Assembly (NCBI RefSeq): GCF_963576675.1
Contig: NC_088913.1
Location: 67,001-131,000 of the forward strand
Source of the DNA: Euphorbia lathyris
Lineage: Eukaryota > Streptophyta > Magnoliopsida > Malpighiales > Euphorbiaceae
Direction of reading: 5' to 3'
DNA length: 64,000 nt
Shown here: positions 9,585-20,887 of the stretch, piece by piece
Position numbering within the stretch: position 1 is the first letter of the stretch
Layout of the letters: the number at the start of each line of letters is the position of its first letter
The notes under the pieces: model-generated
Databases searched by the model: none
Told to the model about the DNA's origin: nothing
What the model saw: only the letters and a program-made list of their open reading frames with translations
Program-made: the position numbers and the translations under genes

Positions 9585-12500
9585 ATGGACTTCTTCGTTT
9601 GGAATGTTAGAGGTGCGGCGAGCAAGGCTACCTGCATTCATGTCAATGATCTCATTAAACAGTTTAACCCTTCCTTCTTTGTCCTTCTTGAGACCAAGGT
9701 TAGTGGAGCCAAAGCAGATGAGGTGGTTAGAAAGTTTAAGAATTGGAATTGCGTCAGGTCGGAGGCTACTGGCCGGGCAGGGGGGATTTGGCTCTTTTGG
9801 AAGCCAAGTCAAGTCAATATTGATATTGTTACTATGGAAAGTCAATTCATCCATAGTAAGGTGTGTTACCCGGGTAATAAACCCTTCTTTATTACCTTCG
9901 TCTATGCTGATCCTGTTTCGACTAACCGAAGAAGGCTGTGGGAGATCCTTCATTCTTTTAGCTCTAACATGGTGGAGGCGTGGTTGGTTGCCGGGGATTT
10001 TAATGACATTGCCCTCTTGAGTGATCAGAGAGGAGGGGGTAATCATTATGTGAACCGGTGTCTTAATCATAAGCAAAGTATGGATATGTGCGGGCTTTCG
10101 GACCTGGGTGCTGCTGGCCACAAATTTACCTGGAAAAGGAATAGTGTGTTTGTTAGGTTGGATAAGGTGTACGCTAATGTTGCAGTGATTTATAGGTTTT
10201 CTGAGGTCAAGGTACTTAATCTCCCTTTCCGTCACTCAGACCATTGCCCTATCCTCATTAATTTGGTCAAAGGAAATCGGCTGAAAGGTAATAGACCTTT
10301 TAGGTATCTGGTGGCTTGGGAGTCTCACCCCGAGTTTAAGGATTTCGTTAAAAGCAATTGGCATCCCCACTCTGATGTTCTCCTCGCTACTGAGGAATTC
10401 AGGAGGAATGTGGCTGTTTGGAATAAAAATACTTTTGGTCATATTATCAGGAGGAAGAACAAACTCTTGGGGAGAATGGAAGGTGTTCAGCGTTGCTTGG
10501 AGGTTCGTTTTGATCATAGCCTGAATGGTCACCTAAGAGCTCTTCAGAACGAGTTGGAAGCTGTGCTTAGACAGGAAGAGCTTCTATGGTTCCAGAAATC
10601 TAGGAAGGCTTGGATTCAAGGCGGGGACCGGAATACCAGGTTTTTCCACCTCTCAACGATCATTAGGAGACAGCGAAATAGGATCGAGGCTATTAAAGAC
10701 GCCAGTGGTGAGTGGATTTTTGAGGAGGAGGACATTCGGCGCCTTGCCCTTGATTTCTACAAGGACCTGTTCAGAGAGGAAGCTGTGGACCTAGAGAGTG
10801 CCCACTCTGGCATTTCCTTTCCTCGTTTGGGGGAGGATGCTATTAATAATGCTTTCCATCCCATTGAGCTTAAAGAGATTGATCTGGCCTTCTCCAGCAT
10901 CGGTTCCATTAAGGCTCCTGGTATTGATGGTATCCCCGCTAGTTTCTATCATAAACACTGGGACACTGTTAAAGAGGGTATATACAGCTTTGTGTTAGGT
11001 GTCTTTGGTGGTTCGAACGATATCAGTTTGGTTAATAAAACCCTCATTGTCTTGATTCCTAAGGTTGCCAAGCCTTCTTCCTTTCTCCAGATGAGACCCA
11101 TCAGTCTTTGTAATGTCTTGTATAAAGCTATTACTAAGATTGTGGCTAATAGAATCCGAAAGATCCTTCCGAATATTATCAGCCAAAATCAAGGGAGCTT
11201 TGTTCCTGGAAGACAATTGATGGATAACGTTGTTATTGCCCAGGAGGTTGTCCATTCTATGAAGATTAAGAAAGGCAAGAAAGGGATCGTGGCTCTCAAG
11301 CTGGATCTGGAGAAAGCCTATGATAGGTTGAACTGGAGCTTTCTTCTGGATAGTTTAGCCAAAGCTGGTATCCCGGAGAACTGGAGGAATTTGATTGGAA
11401 AGTGTATCTCCTCTCCTGTTTTCCAGGTTATGATCAATGGGGATATGTCGGATGAGTTCTCTCCATCCAGGGGTATTCGTCAAGGGGATCCTATAAGCCC
11501 CTTCCTTTTTGTTATTGCCATGGAAAGATTGTCTCACCTGATCCAAGAGGCGGTGAGCAAAGGGACTCTCCACCCTGTTTCCATCAACAGACATTGCCCC
11601 CCTGTTACCCATTTACTCTTTGCTGATGATGTCATGCTTTTTGTGGAGGGTAATGAGGAACAAATTAAGGCTGTGATGGATATCCTCGACTGCTTTTGTG
11701 AGGCTTCTGGCCAGAAGATTAACATCCATAAATCCCGTATGCTTTGTTCCAAGAATATGGATAATAGCTTGTGTAGAAGACTGAGTGAGATGTCTGGCAT
11801 TCCCCTGACTCAATCGTTTGGGAAATACCTTGGGGTCCCTCTTCATAGTGACAGGGTGTCCAAAGCCTCTTTTAAAGACATTTTGGACAAATCTAACGGT
11901 TTGTGTGCTAGCTGGAAAGCTAATTCTCTTTCCCTTGCAGGTCGCCTTACTTTAATCCAGTCTATCAACTGCGCTGCTCCAAATCACATCATGCAAGCCT
12001 GTAAGCTCCCTGAGCCGGTCCTCAACGACCTTGATAAAATTAATCGGCGCTTTCTGTGGGGAGAGTCTGGGGATGGGAGGAAGATTCACCTGGTCCCTTG
12101 GAAGGAAGCCTGCCAGCCTAAGAGCAGGGGGGGTCTTGGTATAAGGCAAGCTAAGGACAATAATAAAGTCCTGTTAATGAAGCTTCTTTGGAGAATGTGG
12201 CAATCCCCCTCCTCCCTTTGGGTTCGTCTTCTGTGCGGCAAGTATAGGAAAGATAGAATCTTTGGTGGCCCGAAGGAGAGGGTTGTCAGCTGTTCCTTCC
12301 TCTGGAAAGGGCTTAGTGCTGTTTTTGCTGAGTTCTGTACGGGGATTGGCTTGGAGGTGGGTAATGGGAGATCCATTAGTTTCTGGTATGACACTTGGAT
12401 TGGTGACAAACCGTTGATTGAGGTGTGCATCGCCCCTCCGTCGAATGATCTCCTCTCCTGGAGAATTGCTGATGTGGTGGACTCGGAGGGAGACTGGATC

Positions 12501-13682
12501 TGGTCTAAGTTCGACTCCTTTCTTAGCCTGGAGACCCTCCTTAATATTAGAGGTGTGAAGATTAGTAATCAGGAGGAGGATAAGGACAGACACTACTGGG
12601 CCTTGACTAATAATGGTTCTTATTCTTGCAAATCGGCCTATGAAGCTTTTACCCCTAATAGGGCTGATCCTCCTTTGGAAATTTGGAAGTCCATTTGGGC
12701 CCTCAAAGTCCCCTACCGCATTAGGAGTTTCCTATGGCTGGGAGTCAAAGACAGGCTCCTCACGAATGCTGATAGACACAGAAGGCACTTGGCTGTATCT
12801 GGTGCCTGTAGCAGATGCAGCGGCCATGTGGAAACCTTGTGCCATGCTTTGAGGGATTGCCCGAATAGTAGAAAGGTTTGGGAAGGGGTCCTTCCTCACC
12901 ACATCCTTCCTTCCTTTATGGGGTTCTCTGATATTGACTGGTTCTCTAAAGGCGTTAATGGGAATTTGTTGGCCAGTATGGAGCACGGGGCTATTCTCTT
13001 CGCTATTATTTGTCACCAAATGTGGAAATGGAGGAATGAAGAGTTATTTGCTGAGAAGACTGTCTTTATTCCTGACCTCCGGTTTTACTTCTCGAAAAAA
13101 CTCTCTGTTATTACAAAGAGTTTTGAAGGAGAGCCCCTGGTTCACCCCTCCCCGGTTAAAGAGGTCCAGCTAGTTGGTTGGAGGAAGCCCAGGGAAGGGG
13201 TTGTCAAGTTGAATACGGATGGCTGCCTTAGTAATGGCAGAATTGCTGCTGGTGGAGTTCTTCGGGATGCTGGTGGCGCCTGGCTGGCTGGGTTTACCCA
13301 TAACTTAGGTACGGGCTCCTCCTTTACTGCAGAGCTCTGGGGGATCTTGTCTGGCATTAAACTCGCCATTCGCATGGGTCTTAAAAGACTTTCGGTGGAG
13401 TCTGATAATTTGGAGGCTATCAACAGGATTTCGGATAGACAGGTTGTTTGTCTTAAGAGTCAGAATCTCATTAAAGCCATCTTGAGGCTTCATCCTGCCT
13501 TCGATTCTCTTACCTTCTCCCATATTTATAGGGAGCAAAACCGCGTGGCGGATCGCTTGGCAGCTGCTGGGCATGGGGGGATGTTAGCTGTTTCTACCCT
13601 TTCCGTTCCTCCTTCTTTTCTGTTACCTTCTCTTCTTGAGGATAGGATTGGGGTCAGTCTTCCTAGACTGATCCCGGGTTAG
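9585..13682 (+). CDS. LINE ORF2: endonuclease, reverse transcriptase, RNase H (1365 aa)
   Basis: An intact ORF2 that should nick target DNA and prime cDNA synthesis there. The N-terminal APE-like endonuclease (about 1-225) has WNVRG (6-10), LLETK, GDFND (about 137-141) and SDHCPI (about 218). RT (about 480-745) has RPISLCN, GFxxGR-like 'GSFVPGRQ', GIRQGDPISP and FADD (679-682) in place of the commoner YADD. A zf-RVT segment (about 1005-1095) has the 'CSRC...CHALRDCP' cysteines. The C-terminal RNase H (about 1205-1335) has NTDG (Asp 1212), AELWG, ESDN and 'NRVADRLAA'. No stop or frameshift occurs over 4.1 kb, which fits a recently active copy. The plant L1 clade with RNase H is established; that this copy is mobile is inference. 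Confidence 0.95.
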   Translation: MDFFVWNVRGAASKATCIHVNDLIKQFNPSFFVLLETKVSGAKADEVVRKFKNWNCVRSEATGRAGGIWLFWKPSQVNIDIVTMESQFIHSKVCYPGNKPFFITFVYADPVSTNRRRLWEILHSFSSNMVEAWLVAGDFNDIALLSDQRGGGNHYVNRCLNHKQSMDMCGLSDLGAAGHKFTWKRNSVFVRLDKVYANVAVIYRFSEVKVLNLPFRHSDHCPILINLVKGNRLKGNRPFRYLVAWESHPEFKDFVKSNWHPHSDVLLATEEFRRNVAVWNKNTFGHIIRRKNKLLGRMEGVQRCLEVRFDHSLNGHLRALQNELEAVLRQEELLWFQKSRKAWIQGGDRNTRFFHLSTIIRRQRNRIEAIKDASGEWIFEEEDIRRLALDFYKDLFREEAVDLESAHSGISFPRLGEDAINNAFHPIELKEIDLAFSSIGSIKAPGIDGIPASFYHKHWDTVKEGIYSFVLGVFGGSNDISLVNKTLIVLIPKVAKPSSFLQMRPISLCNVLYKAITKIVANRIRKILPNIISQNQGSFVPGRQLMDNVVIAQEVVHSMKIKKGKKGIVALKLDLEKAYDRLNWSFLLDSLAKAGIPENWRNLIGKCISSPVFQVMINGDMSDEFSPSRGIRQGDPISPFLFVIAMERLSHLIQEAVSKGTLHPVSINRHCPPVTHLLFADDVMLFVEGNEEQIKAVMDILDCFCEASGQKINIHKSRMLCSKNMDNSLCRRLSEMSGIPLTQSFGKYLGVPLHSDRVSKASFKDILDKSNGLCASWKANSLSLAGRLTLIQSINCAAPNHIMQACKLPEPVLNDLDKINRRFLWGESGDGRKIHLVPWKEACQPKSRGGLGIRQAKDNNKVLLMKLLWRMWQSPSSLWVRLLCGKYRKDRIFGGPKERVVSCSFLWKGLSAVFAEFCTGIGLEVGNGRSISFWYDTWIGDKPLIEVCIAPPSNDLLSWRIADVVDSEGDWIWSKFDSFLSLETLLNIRGVKISNQEEDKDRHYWALTNNGSYSCKSAYEAFTPNRADPPLEIWKSIWALKVPYRIRSFLWLGVKDRLLTNADRHRRHLAVSGACSRCSGHVETLCHALRDCPNSRKVWEGVLPHHILPSFMGFSDIDWFSKGVNGNLLASMEHGAILFAIICHQMWKWRNEELFAEKTVFIPDLRFYFSKKLSVITKSFEGEPLVHPSPVKEVQLVGWRKPREGVVKLNTDGCLSNGRIAAGGVLRDAGGAWLAGFTHNLGTGSSFTAELWGILSGIKLAIRMGLKRLSVESDNLEAINRISDRQVVCLKSQNLIKAILRLHPAFDSLTFSHIYREQNRVADRLAAAGHGGMLAVSTLSVPPSFLLPSLLEDRIGVSLPRLIPG

Positions 13683-13799
13683 GTTTTTGTTTGTTTTTTT
13701 TTCTTCCCTTCTTACCAAAAAAAAAAAAAAAAGTTCGGTGACCATAATATTAAAATGGATAAAGTTCAATGACTACAACTATAATTTACCTATTTATGT

Positions 13800-14464
13800 T
13801 TGTGTAAATATTTTTTAACAAAGATATATTTATCGTGATGTCTTTAGATTAATGAATCAAATAGGAAACAAACTTTAGACAAATATCCAGTAATGATTAT
13901 AATTACTTGGGATAAGATGTAAAAATCTCTCTAACGTTTACAGTCATGAGTAATTTTATCTGTAACGTCTTAAGTGGTGCAATTTTACCCTACTATTAGC
14001 AATCAAGAGCAATTTTATCCCTAACAATGTCCAATTTGGTCAATTTTAGAAATAATTCATCAAATTGTTTTCTCGATCATTAATCTTGTAATCTATACTT
14101 CACATATAAGTCATTTTATCACTCATTAAATGACAGATCATAAGCATATGATTCAGGGCCGTTCCTGTCCTTTTAGAGGCTCGGGGCGAGATGATAAATT
14201 TGCCTCCCCCCATATACATTTTTAAGTTGGAGGCTGAATGATTTTTTTATTACAAGGAATAAGATACTAATTTAGTCATATGGTTATTATGATTACACAT
14301 GAAAAAAAATTAAAAAATATATTGTCTATTTTACGAGTTGGACAAAAAAAATTCAAAATATGCAATTGGTCCAACTTGACAACGTTGGGGATAAAATTGA
14401 TATTGACTAGTATGCAATTGGTCCAACTAGGCTGATGTCATGTATAGTATCTTCAAATGACAGA
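13800..14464. other. AT-rich intergenic sequence
   Basis: No gene seen. It holds repeat-like text of the form 'GGGGTAAAATTG' or 'AATTTTATCCCTAAC' (about 13930-14045 and 14380), resembling the stretch at about 5580-5660. A 'CAGGGCCGTTCCTG...GGCTCGGGGC' block at 14155 is reminiscent of some hAT ends but has no partner. Confidence 0.5.
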
Positions 14465-14574
14465 ACTTAATCGTCGTCTGAAGGTGCAACAGACGGCAGC
14501 GAGCCCTGTGAAAGATTTATATCTCGCGGGACGACGGTTTCTAACCGTCGTCTGAAGGGGGTTTTGGTGTAGTG
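14465..14574. mobile_element. CACTA (En/Spm-like) terminal fragment
   Basis: Read on the minus strand from 14574, the sequence begins CACTACACCAAAAC, the classic CACTA terminus. Next comes a subterminal palindrome, GACGACGGTT and AACCGTCGTC separated by three bases (14530-14552), and a further 'CGTCGTCTGAAGG' copy. Only one end is present and no transposase is visible, so this is a fragment or a small non-autonomous copy. Confidence 0.7.
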
Positions 14575-14653
14575 AAAAATACAATGGGTTTGTAGATGCT
14601 AATTATATAATTAATTTTAAAACTAACAAACACTTCTTTTCATGAATTGTTAT

Positions 14654-14707
14654 AGTCGTGTCTATTCATGAACAGTCGTGTCCATTCCTAAACAGACGTG
14701 TCCTTTT
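14654..14707. repeat. 20-bp tandem repeat, about 2.7 units
   Basis: Units 'AGTCGTGTCTATTCATGAAC', 'AGTCGTGTCCATTCCTAAAC' and a partial 'AGACGTGTCCTTTT' lie head to tail. Non-coding. Confidence 0.7.
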
Positions 14708-14814
14708 GAGTTCTAAATCTCAAATGTAATTTATCCAATAAATTGCGTTTTTTTAGTTAATTCAGTATAATTATCAAATTATATACGAGATATAATTTAT
14801 TAAAATAAAAGTAT

Positions 14815-15268
14815 TGATAACAACCCAAATTATTCTAGAATGAGGAATAAAGGGAAAATTAATAGAAATAATGACAAACCATTATTTCCTATAAAAGTGG
14901 GTTTATGCATGATTAATATGGAATTAATGATAATTAATGCAGGGGTCACTAAACTGTTATCAAGGAGAAACCTCCGACATTGATGATATTAACAACTTCA
15001 TTAATACTGAAACGATCGAGTATAACTAAAGTAACATCAAAACCCACATTCAAGGACAATAAAGGGGATTAATGCGATTGTTACATAATTGCATATAAAT
15101 ATCCCAGCTTCCAGTGATCAAAGGTACACATTATTCTAACCCTACTTTTGTGATTACAGTTTATTCTCTCAAGAACATTACTGACTTAGGCATCTGAGTG
15201 TCCCCGGCCGATCCCAACGGCGCCTCATAGGAAAGTGTTCCGATCAAGGACTTTTTCACAAATTATCA
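14815..15268 (+). mobile_element. Solo LTR, 454 bp, target duplication AGTAT
   Basis: Begins TGATAACAACCC and ends AAATTATCA, with identical flanking repeats AGTAT at 14810-14814 and 15269-15273. The 3' portion ('TCCCCGGCCGATCCCAACGG') matches the LTR ends at 47320 and 53349. The first 300 bp match the LTR fragments inside the tandem array. It is the only complete LTR of this subfamily near the array. No internal sequence is attached. Confidence 0.92.
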
Positions 15269-16262
15269 AGTATATTTCCTAATTTATCATAAATTATGTT
15301 CGAGATATACTCAGATATAATTTGTTATATTCTAACCATGGTTTTTTTTTTTTTTGAAGTGTTCTAACCATGGTTTTTAAAATGTCATGTTTCAAAAATT
15401 ATGATTCGTTAAACTCTAACCATGTTAATAAAATCTCAATTTTTTCACTTAAATAGTTGGAAGTAACTTTTGAAGCCATTCCAAATAATTTTAAAATTTA
15501 TTTTCAATTACAAACCACATTTAAAATATAGTATATTTCTGAAATTTTTATTATATATGAATTGACATTTAAAAAATAATAAAAAAGTTACAAAAACCCG
15601 AAAAACTAATTAAATCTAATTTAACCTAAAAATACACATAAATCTAAAACCCATTTTTCTCTTCCAGGAGCTCCACCGCCATCAGCCCGTCTTCAAGTTC
15701 CCGTTATCATAAATCGTCTTCCCTCAAACAGATCTGCAACGGTCACCAGATCTGGAAACATAAAAAATCCAAGCCTTTTAAGATAACGGATATAAAAGAA
15801 AAAACCACCTAAATTAAATATAAAAAAACAGAAATTTGTAAAAGAAATAAAATCTGAATAAAAGGTTAAATTTTTTTTTACTGTTTCAAGGTTTTCAATA
15901 ACTTCGAGAAGACAAGGCCAACGATGGTGAAACCATTGAAACGTACGGTCTAGGTGGATTTCTAAAATTAACTATTCTAATTAAATGTAGTGTTTTTTTT
16001 ATTATGTCTTTTTTTACATATGTAGTTTATGGTCAAATCTAGTTATTTAAGGTCAGTTATTTTTCTTTATTGATAAGTTTTCTTCTTAGCACATGATTTT
16101 GCCTTTTGCTCTCACTCGATTTGGATAGTGAAGCTTTACTTTTCTGTATTTGTTTTTTTTTTTTTTGGCTTTTTCTTCCTTTCTTATTTGACCATCTACT
16201 ATTTCTACATCAAAACTGGGCTTCCAAAATTGGTTGTTGTTTGACTTTAATCAGATCCCAAC
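15269..16262. other. AT-rich sequence, no gene seen
   Basis: No open frame of note and no recognisable element ends. A slightly GC-richer patch at 15660-15770 has no extended coding frame. The stretch ends at the first junction of the tandem array. Confidence 0.5.
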
Positions 16263-16679
16263 TTTTCTGATTCTTTGTAGTCATTTTTTTGGGTGCATAA
16301 TTAGTTGGTATGTTAATTCTGCTAACTCTTTGATTTGTTATATTCAAATTGTTAATTTCTACTAACTCTTTGTTTTGTTATATTCAAATGGTTAATTTCT
16401 GTTAAAATTTTGATTTGTTATATTTTGGTGGCTATAACTTACTCTTTTGGGTTAGTTATAGAATATGGTGGACTTTGAATCTCCAAATTCTAACCAAATG
16501 GTTATTTAAGGAGTTCTAAGTTAATCGCTTTCTTTATATAATTATACAATGTTATTTCATTGCGATATTAAGCACCATTATATTCTATTTGAGGAAGTAA
16601 TATTATGACCTATAATCTTAATCAATTTATTTGCTTCCGGAAGCCAAGCTAGGGTATCCCTCTATTATACATATAAAGG

Positions 16680-17880
16680 TAAAAATGAAGATTTTTTACC
16701 CTCTAAACCATCATGGTGAAGTCGATTATTGCTATCTGCAAGATAGTTACATGGACTTCCACCTACCATGAGATTAAATCTTCCAAATGATTGAACCAAT
16801 TGGTCTATTTTATCTTCCTTTAGATCTTAGATATTTTCTAAGTCTATCAAATTAATATTATGGTTTGTTTGCTCCCATCAACTCCTCACTATGTTTCTGT
16901 TGACTTCTGACTTCTCAACTGACAATACATTCTTGAGTCTATTACCTAAACAATGAAGATGAACTTCTTCCCCTCTCATCATTGAGAATAGAGACAACAT
17001 ATTTATCCCTCATAGGAACAAGTCTTTCAGTACCGATAGATGGTACACAACTGTATTAATCTGAAACAATTTTTCAATTTAAAAACCATATGTTATATTC
17101 GAGAATAAGAGGAGTATTAGTAATTGTATCTGTTAGTGCGACTAATGCCACCTCCCATTGTCTGGTTCCTAGGAAAACCAAGAAGCAATTCTATCTAATC
17201 TGGCTAAAGTAGTGCAATTTTCTTCCTCCCAACTTTCTTCCTAGAAACAAAGTTGCACTACTTGAGTCAGATGAGATAAAAATCTTTTGGTTTTCCTAGA
17301 AACCACATAAAAGGAGGTGACATTAGTCGGATTGATAGATACAAATCTCTTGGTAACTCATTGTAGGTAAGATTTATGAATTTGAAAAGATATTTTTATT
17401 CTTTAAATTTTTGCAAAGTACTGTCTATGGGTGTTATTTACCCGTAATACTCCTCCTATTTTCCAATCTAACATATGATTTTGAAATTGAAAAATTATTT
17501 TAGATTGACACAGTTGGGTACCATATATCCATACTGAAAGACTTGTTGCCATGAGGTATAAATTTGTTGTCTCTATTCCCAGAGATAGGAGGGGGAAAAG
17601 TTTCTCTTCACCGGTTGGATATTAGACCGAAGAATATAGTGTCCATTGAGAAGCCAGAAGTCAACAGAAACAAAGTGATGTGTTGGTGGAAACAAACAAA
17701 CCAGATTGGGAGTTTGATATACTTAGAAAATGTCGAAGATGTAATGGAAGATAAATTAGAGCAATTGATTTAATGTTTTGGATGATTCAATCTGATAGTA
17801 GATGGAAGTCCATGAAACAATCTTGTCGATAGCAATCGATTTTGCCCTGCTGAGTTAAAGGATAAAGAATCTTCGTATTA
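16680..17880. repeat. Long inverted repeat (foldback), about 0.55-0.63 kb arms
   Basis: The reverse complement of 17253-17880 aligns with 16680-17217 at roughly 75-80% by eye. Matched landmarks include 'CATGGACTTCCA', 'TTGTTTCTGTTGACTTCTG'-like text, 'AGAGACAACA.ATTTAT', 'GTCTTTCAGTA' and 'TAGTGCAA/TTGCACTA' at the centre. The spacer is about 35 bp (17218-17252). The same structure is in copy 2 (about 19667-20845, centre 20180-20227) and copy 3 (about 33600-34810). A transcript through it could fold into a long hairpin. Confidence 0.8.
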
Positions 17881-18924
17881 TGAAGAGAAACAATGCGACT
17901 TAGACAGATTTTTTGTAATTGAAAAGACAAAGAGTTTAGATACATCAATAACTATAGAAAGTGGACAAATAAATTAGTCCATGCAATTGATTATTTTATT
18001 GCTTCCAAAATTTCTTCATACAAGATAAACCGCCTCGTCATTAAATTGAGGGATCATTAATATCATGATCGATATAGATCGTCTGCAAGGTTTAATAACA
18101 AGGAAAATTCTTGTTTTGGTGGCATGATTTAGAGAAAATCTGTTTTATATGACAGGTTTTTTTTACTACGTTTGGAATAATACTTTCGATCAATAAAAAT
18201 TAGTGCAGCGAAAAATATGTACAAATGTGACATTAATTAATTCATTAGATGTATTACTCACGGAATATCCTAAAATTATTCATTTCATATATCACATATG
18301 ATGACGATATTATTTGGGATAAGGTTTAAATTTATCGCCGTCGGTTTTGAAAGAGCGTAGATTTATTTCTAATGTACGAAAATATAAAAGTTCTAGGGAA
18401 AATTACACAGAAATTCATTTTTTAGAAACTATTTACAACTATATCAATCATAATTTTGGATTATGTCAAACTAGTAAAATCAGTACTTTTAATATATTTT
18501 AAGAAATTCGAATTTATAAATTAGAAGTATGTAGAATATATTTTTTAGGGTTTATGATTTATGAATTGGAGTCTAGAATTTTTAAATTATGATATAAAAT
18601 CACAATATATAATGAATAATGACATATTAAGAATTAAGTTTGGTGATATGACTTGGTTGTAATTTTGTAGTTAATTATGATATTCATGTAATTGACCCAA
18701 AGTTCTATCCTTATGTTTCTAAAGATTAATTTGATCTCTACGTAATAAAAAAATTTAAATGTGCTGATCTGATATTTTTTATGTTATGTTGAATTTTTCC
18801 AATAAATTTTGTTGATAAATTGAAATCATTTCATGCATTTTGATAGATTCTTTACATAATAGATATATTTAAACTCTAAATTTAATTCATGTTCGAAATG
18901 TTTGACCATATCTCGGAGGCTTCG

Positions 18925-19228
18925 TGACAACTCAAATTATTCTAAAATGGGGAATAAAAAGAAAATTAATAGAAATAATGACAAACCATTATTTCCTATA
19001 AAAATGGGATTTATGCATAATTAATATGGAATTAATAATAATTAATGCAGGATCAATGCAGGGGTCTCTAGACCGTTATCAAAAGAGAAACCTCCGACAT
19101 TGATGATAATAACAACTTCATTAATACTGAAACCATCCAGTATAACTAAAGTAACATCAAAACCCACATTCAAGGACAATAAAGGGGATTAATGCGATTG
19201 TTACAGAATAACATATAAATATCCCAAC
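18925..19228 (+). mobile_element. Truncated LTR in array copy 1
   Basis: Starts TGACAACTCAAATT (the complete family form is TGATAACAACCC) and follows the solo LTR at 14815 for about 300 bp. It then switches to array sequence at 'AAATATCCCAAC', so it lacks the 3' third of the LTR. Confidence 0.85.
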
Positions 19229-20887
19229 TTTTTTGATTCTTTGTAGTCGATTTTTGGGGGCATAACTACTATTTCTCTTAATTTATTTAGTTGGTATGTT
19301 AATTCTGCAAACTCATTGATTTGTTATATTCAAATTGTTAATTTCTACTAACTCTTTGATTTGTTATATTCAAATGGTTAATTTCTGCTAAAATTTTGAT
19401 TTGTTATATTTCGTGGCTATAACTTACTCTTTTGGGTTAGTTAGAATATGGTGGCCTTTGAATCTCCAAATTCTAACCAAATTGTTATTTAAGGAGTTCT
19501 AAGTTAATCATTTTCTTTATATAATTATACAATGTTATTTCATTGCGATATTAAGCACCATTATATTCTATTTCAGGAAGTAATATTATGACCTATAATC
19601 TTAATCAATTTATTTGCTTCCCGAAGCGAAGCTAGGGTATCCCTCTATTATACATATAAAGGTAAAAATGAAGATTTTATACCCTCTAAACCATCATGGT
19701 TAAATCGATTGCTATCTTCAAGATAGTTACATGGACTTCCACCAACTATGAGATTAAATCTTCCAAATGATTGAACCAATTGGTCTATTTTATCTTCCTT
19801 TAGATCTTAGACATTTTCTAAGTGTATCAAATTAATGTTATGGTTTGTTTGCTCCCATCAACACCTCACTATGTTTCTGTTGACTTCTGACTTCTCAACT
19901 GACAATACATTCTTGAGTCTATTACCTAACCAATGAAGAGGAACTTCTTCGCCTCTTATCATTGAGAATAGAGACAACATATTTATCCCTCATAGGAACA
20001 AGTCTTTCAGTACTGATAGATGGTACACAACTGTATCAATCTGAAACAATTTTTCAATTTGAAAACCATATGTTATATTGGAGAATAAGAGGAGTATTAG
20101 TGATTGTATCTATTAGTGTGACTAATGCCACCACACAATGGTTCCTAGGAAAACCAAGAAGCAATTCTATCTAATCTGGCTCAAGTAGTGCAACTTTCTT
20201 CCTAGGAACAAAGTTGCACTACTTGAGTCAAATGAGATAAAAATCTTTTGGATTTCCTAAGAACCACATAAAAGGAGGTGACATTAGTCGGATTGATAGA
20301 TACAAATCTCTTGGTAACTCATTGTAGGTAAGATTTATGAATTTGCAAAGATATTTTTATTCTTTAAATTTTTGCAAAGTACTGTCTATGGGTGTTATCT
20401 ACCCGTAGTACTCCTCCTATTTTCCAATCTAACATATGGTTTTGAAATTGAAAAATTATTTTAGATTGACACAGTTGGGTACCATATATCCATACTGAAA
20501 GACTTGTTGCCATGAGGTATAAATTTGTTGTCTCTATTCCCAGAGATAGGAGGGGGAAAAGTTTCTCTTCACCGGTTGGATATTAGACCAAAGAATATAG
20601 TGTCCATTGAGAAGCCAGAAGTCAACAGAAACAAAGTGATGTGTTGGTGGAAACAAACAAACCAGATTGGGAGTTTGATATACTTAGAAAATGTCGAAGA
20701 TGTAATGGAAGATAAATTAGAGCAATTGATTTAATGTTTTGGATGATTCAATCTGATAGTAGATGGAAGTCCATGAAACAATCTTGTCGATAGCAATCGA
20801 TTTTGCCCTGCTGATTTAAAGGATAAAGAATCTTCGTATTATGAAGAGAAACAATGCGACTTAGACAGGTTTTTTTTAATTGAAAAG

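Larger units (their letters stand above)
7869..13729 (+). mobile_element. L1-type LINE, near full length, target duplication AAAGTTCGGTG
   Basis: A non-LTR retrotransposon in plus orientation, with an 11-bp direct repeat AAAGTTCGGTG at 7858-7868 and 13730-13740 and a 16-base poly(A) run (13717-13732) that overlaps the start of the right-hand repeat. It carries ORF1 (nucleic-acid-binding Gag-like) and an uninterrupted ORF2 (endonuclease, RT, RNase H). The GC-rich 5' end and the open coding frame together suggest recent insertion. ORF1 has no ATG near the 5' end, so the element may be slightly 5'-truncated. Confidence 0.93.
7717..13790. mobile_element. MITE (Mutator-like, 9-bp target duplication) split by a LINE
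   Basis: The left end (GGAGTAAATTACA then 'GTGGCCATTGAATTT') is the approximate reverse complement of the right end ('AAAGTTCAATGACTAC' then 'ATAATTTACC'). Flanking 9-bp repeats are TATTTATAT (7708-7716) and TATTTATGT (13791-13799), one mismatch apart. The element proper is only about 200 bp; the remaining sequence is the LINE inserted at 7868/7869. Nine-base duplications point to a Mutator-derived MITE. Confidence 0.65.
16263..19228 (+). repeat. Array copy 1 (uninterrupted)
   Basis: The only full copy without an inserted element, 2966 bp. It contains the long inverted repeat (arms about 16680-17217 and 17253-17880), then AT-rich sequence, a PPT-like run at 18913-18924, and the truncated LTR at 18925-19228. 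The 69-residue open frame at 17564-17773 is conserved only because the DNA is, and lies in one arm of the inverted repeat. Confidence 0.85.

Noticed and set aside
8135..13574. Many minus-strand frames across the intact LINE
   Set aside because: Shadows of ORF1 and ORF2; no domains and no independent signals.
14155..14200. hAT terminus at CAGGGCCGTTCC
   Set aside because: Only one end is present, with no inverted partner or 8-bp duplication.
17564..17773. Identical 69-residue frames at 17564 and 20525
   Set aside because: They lie in one arm of the inverted repeat and are conserved because the array copies are. Copy 3 breaks the frame and no domain is recognisable.
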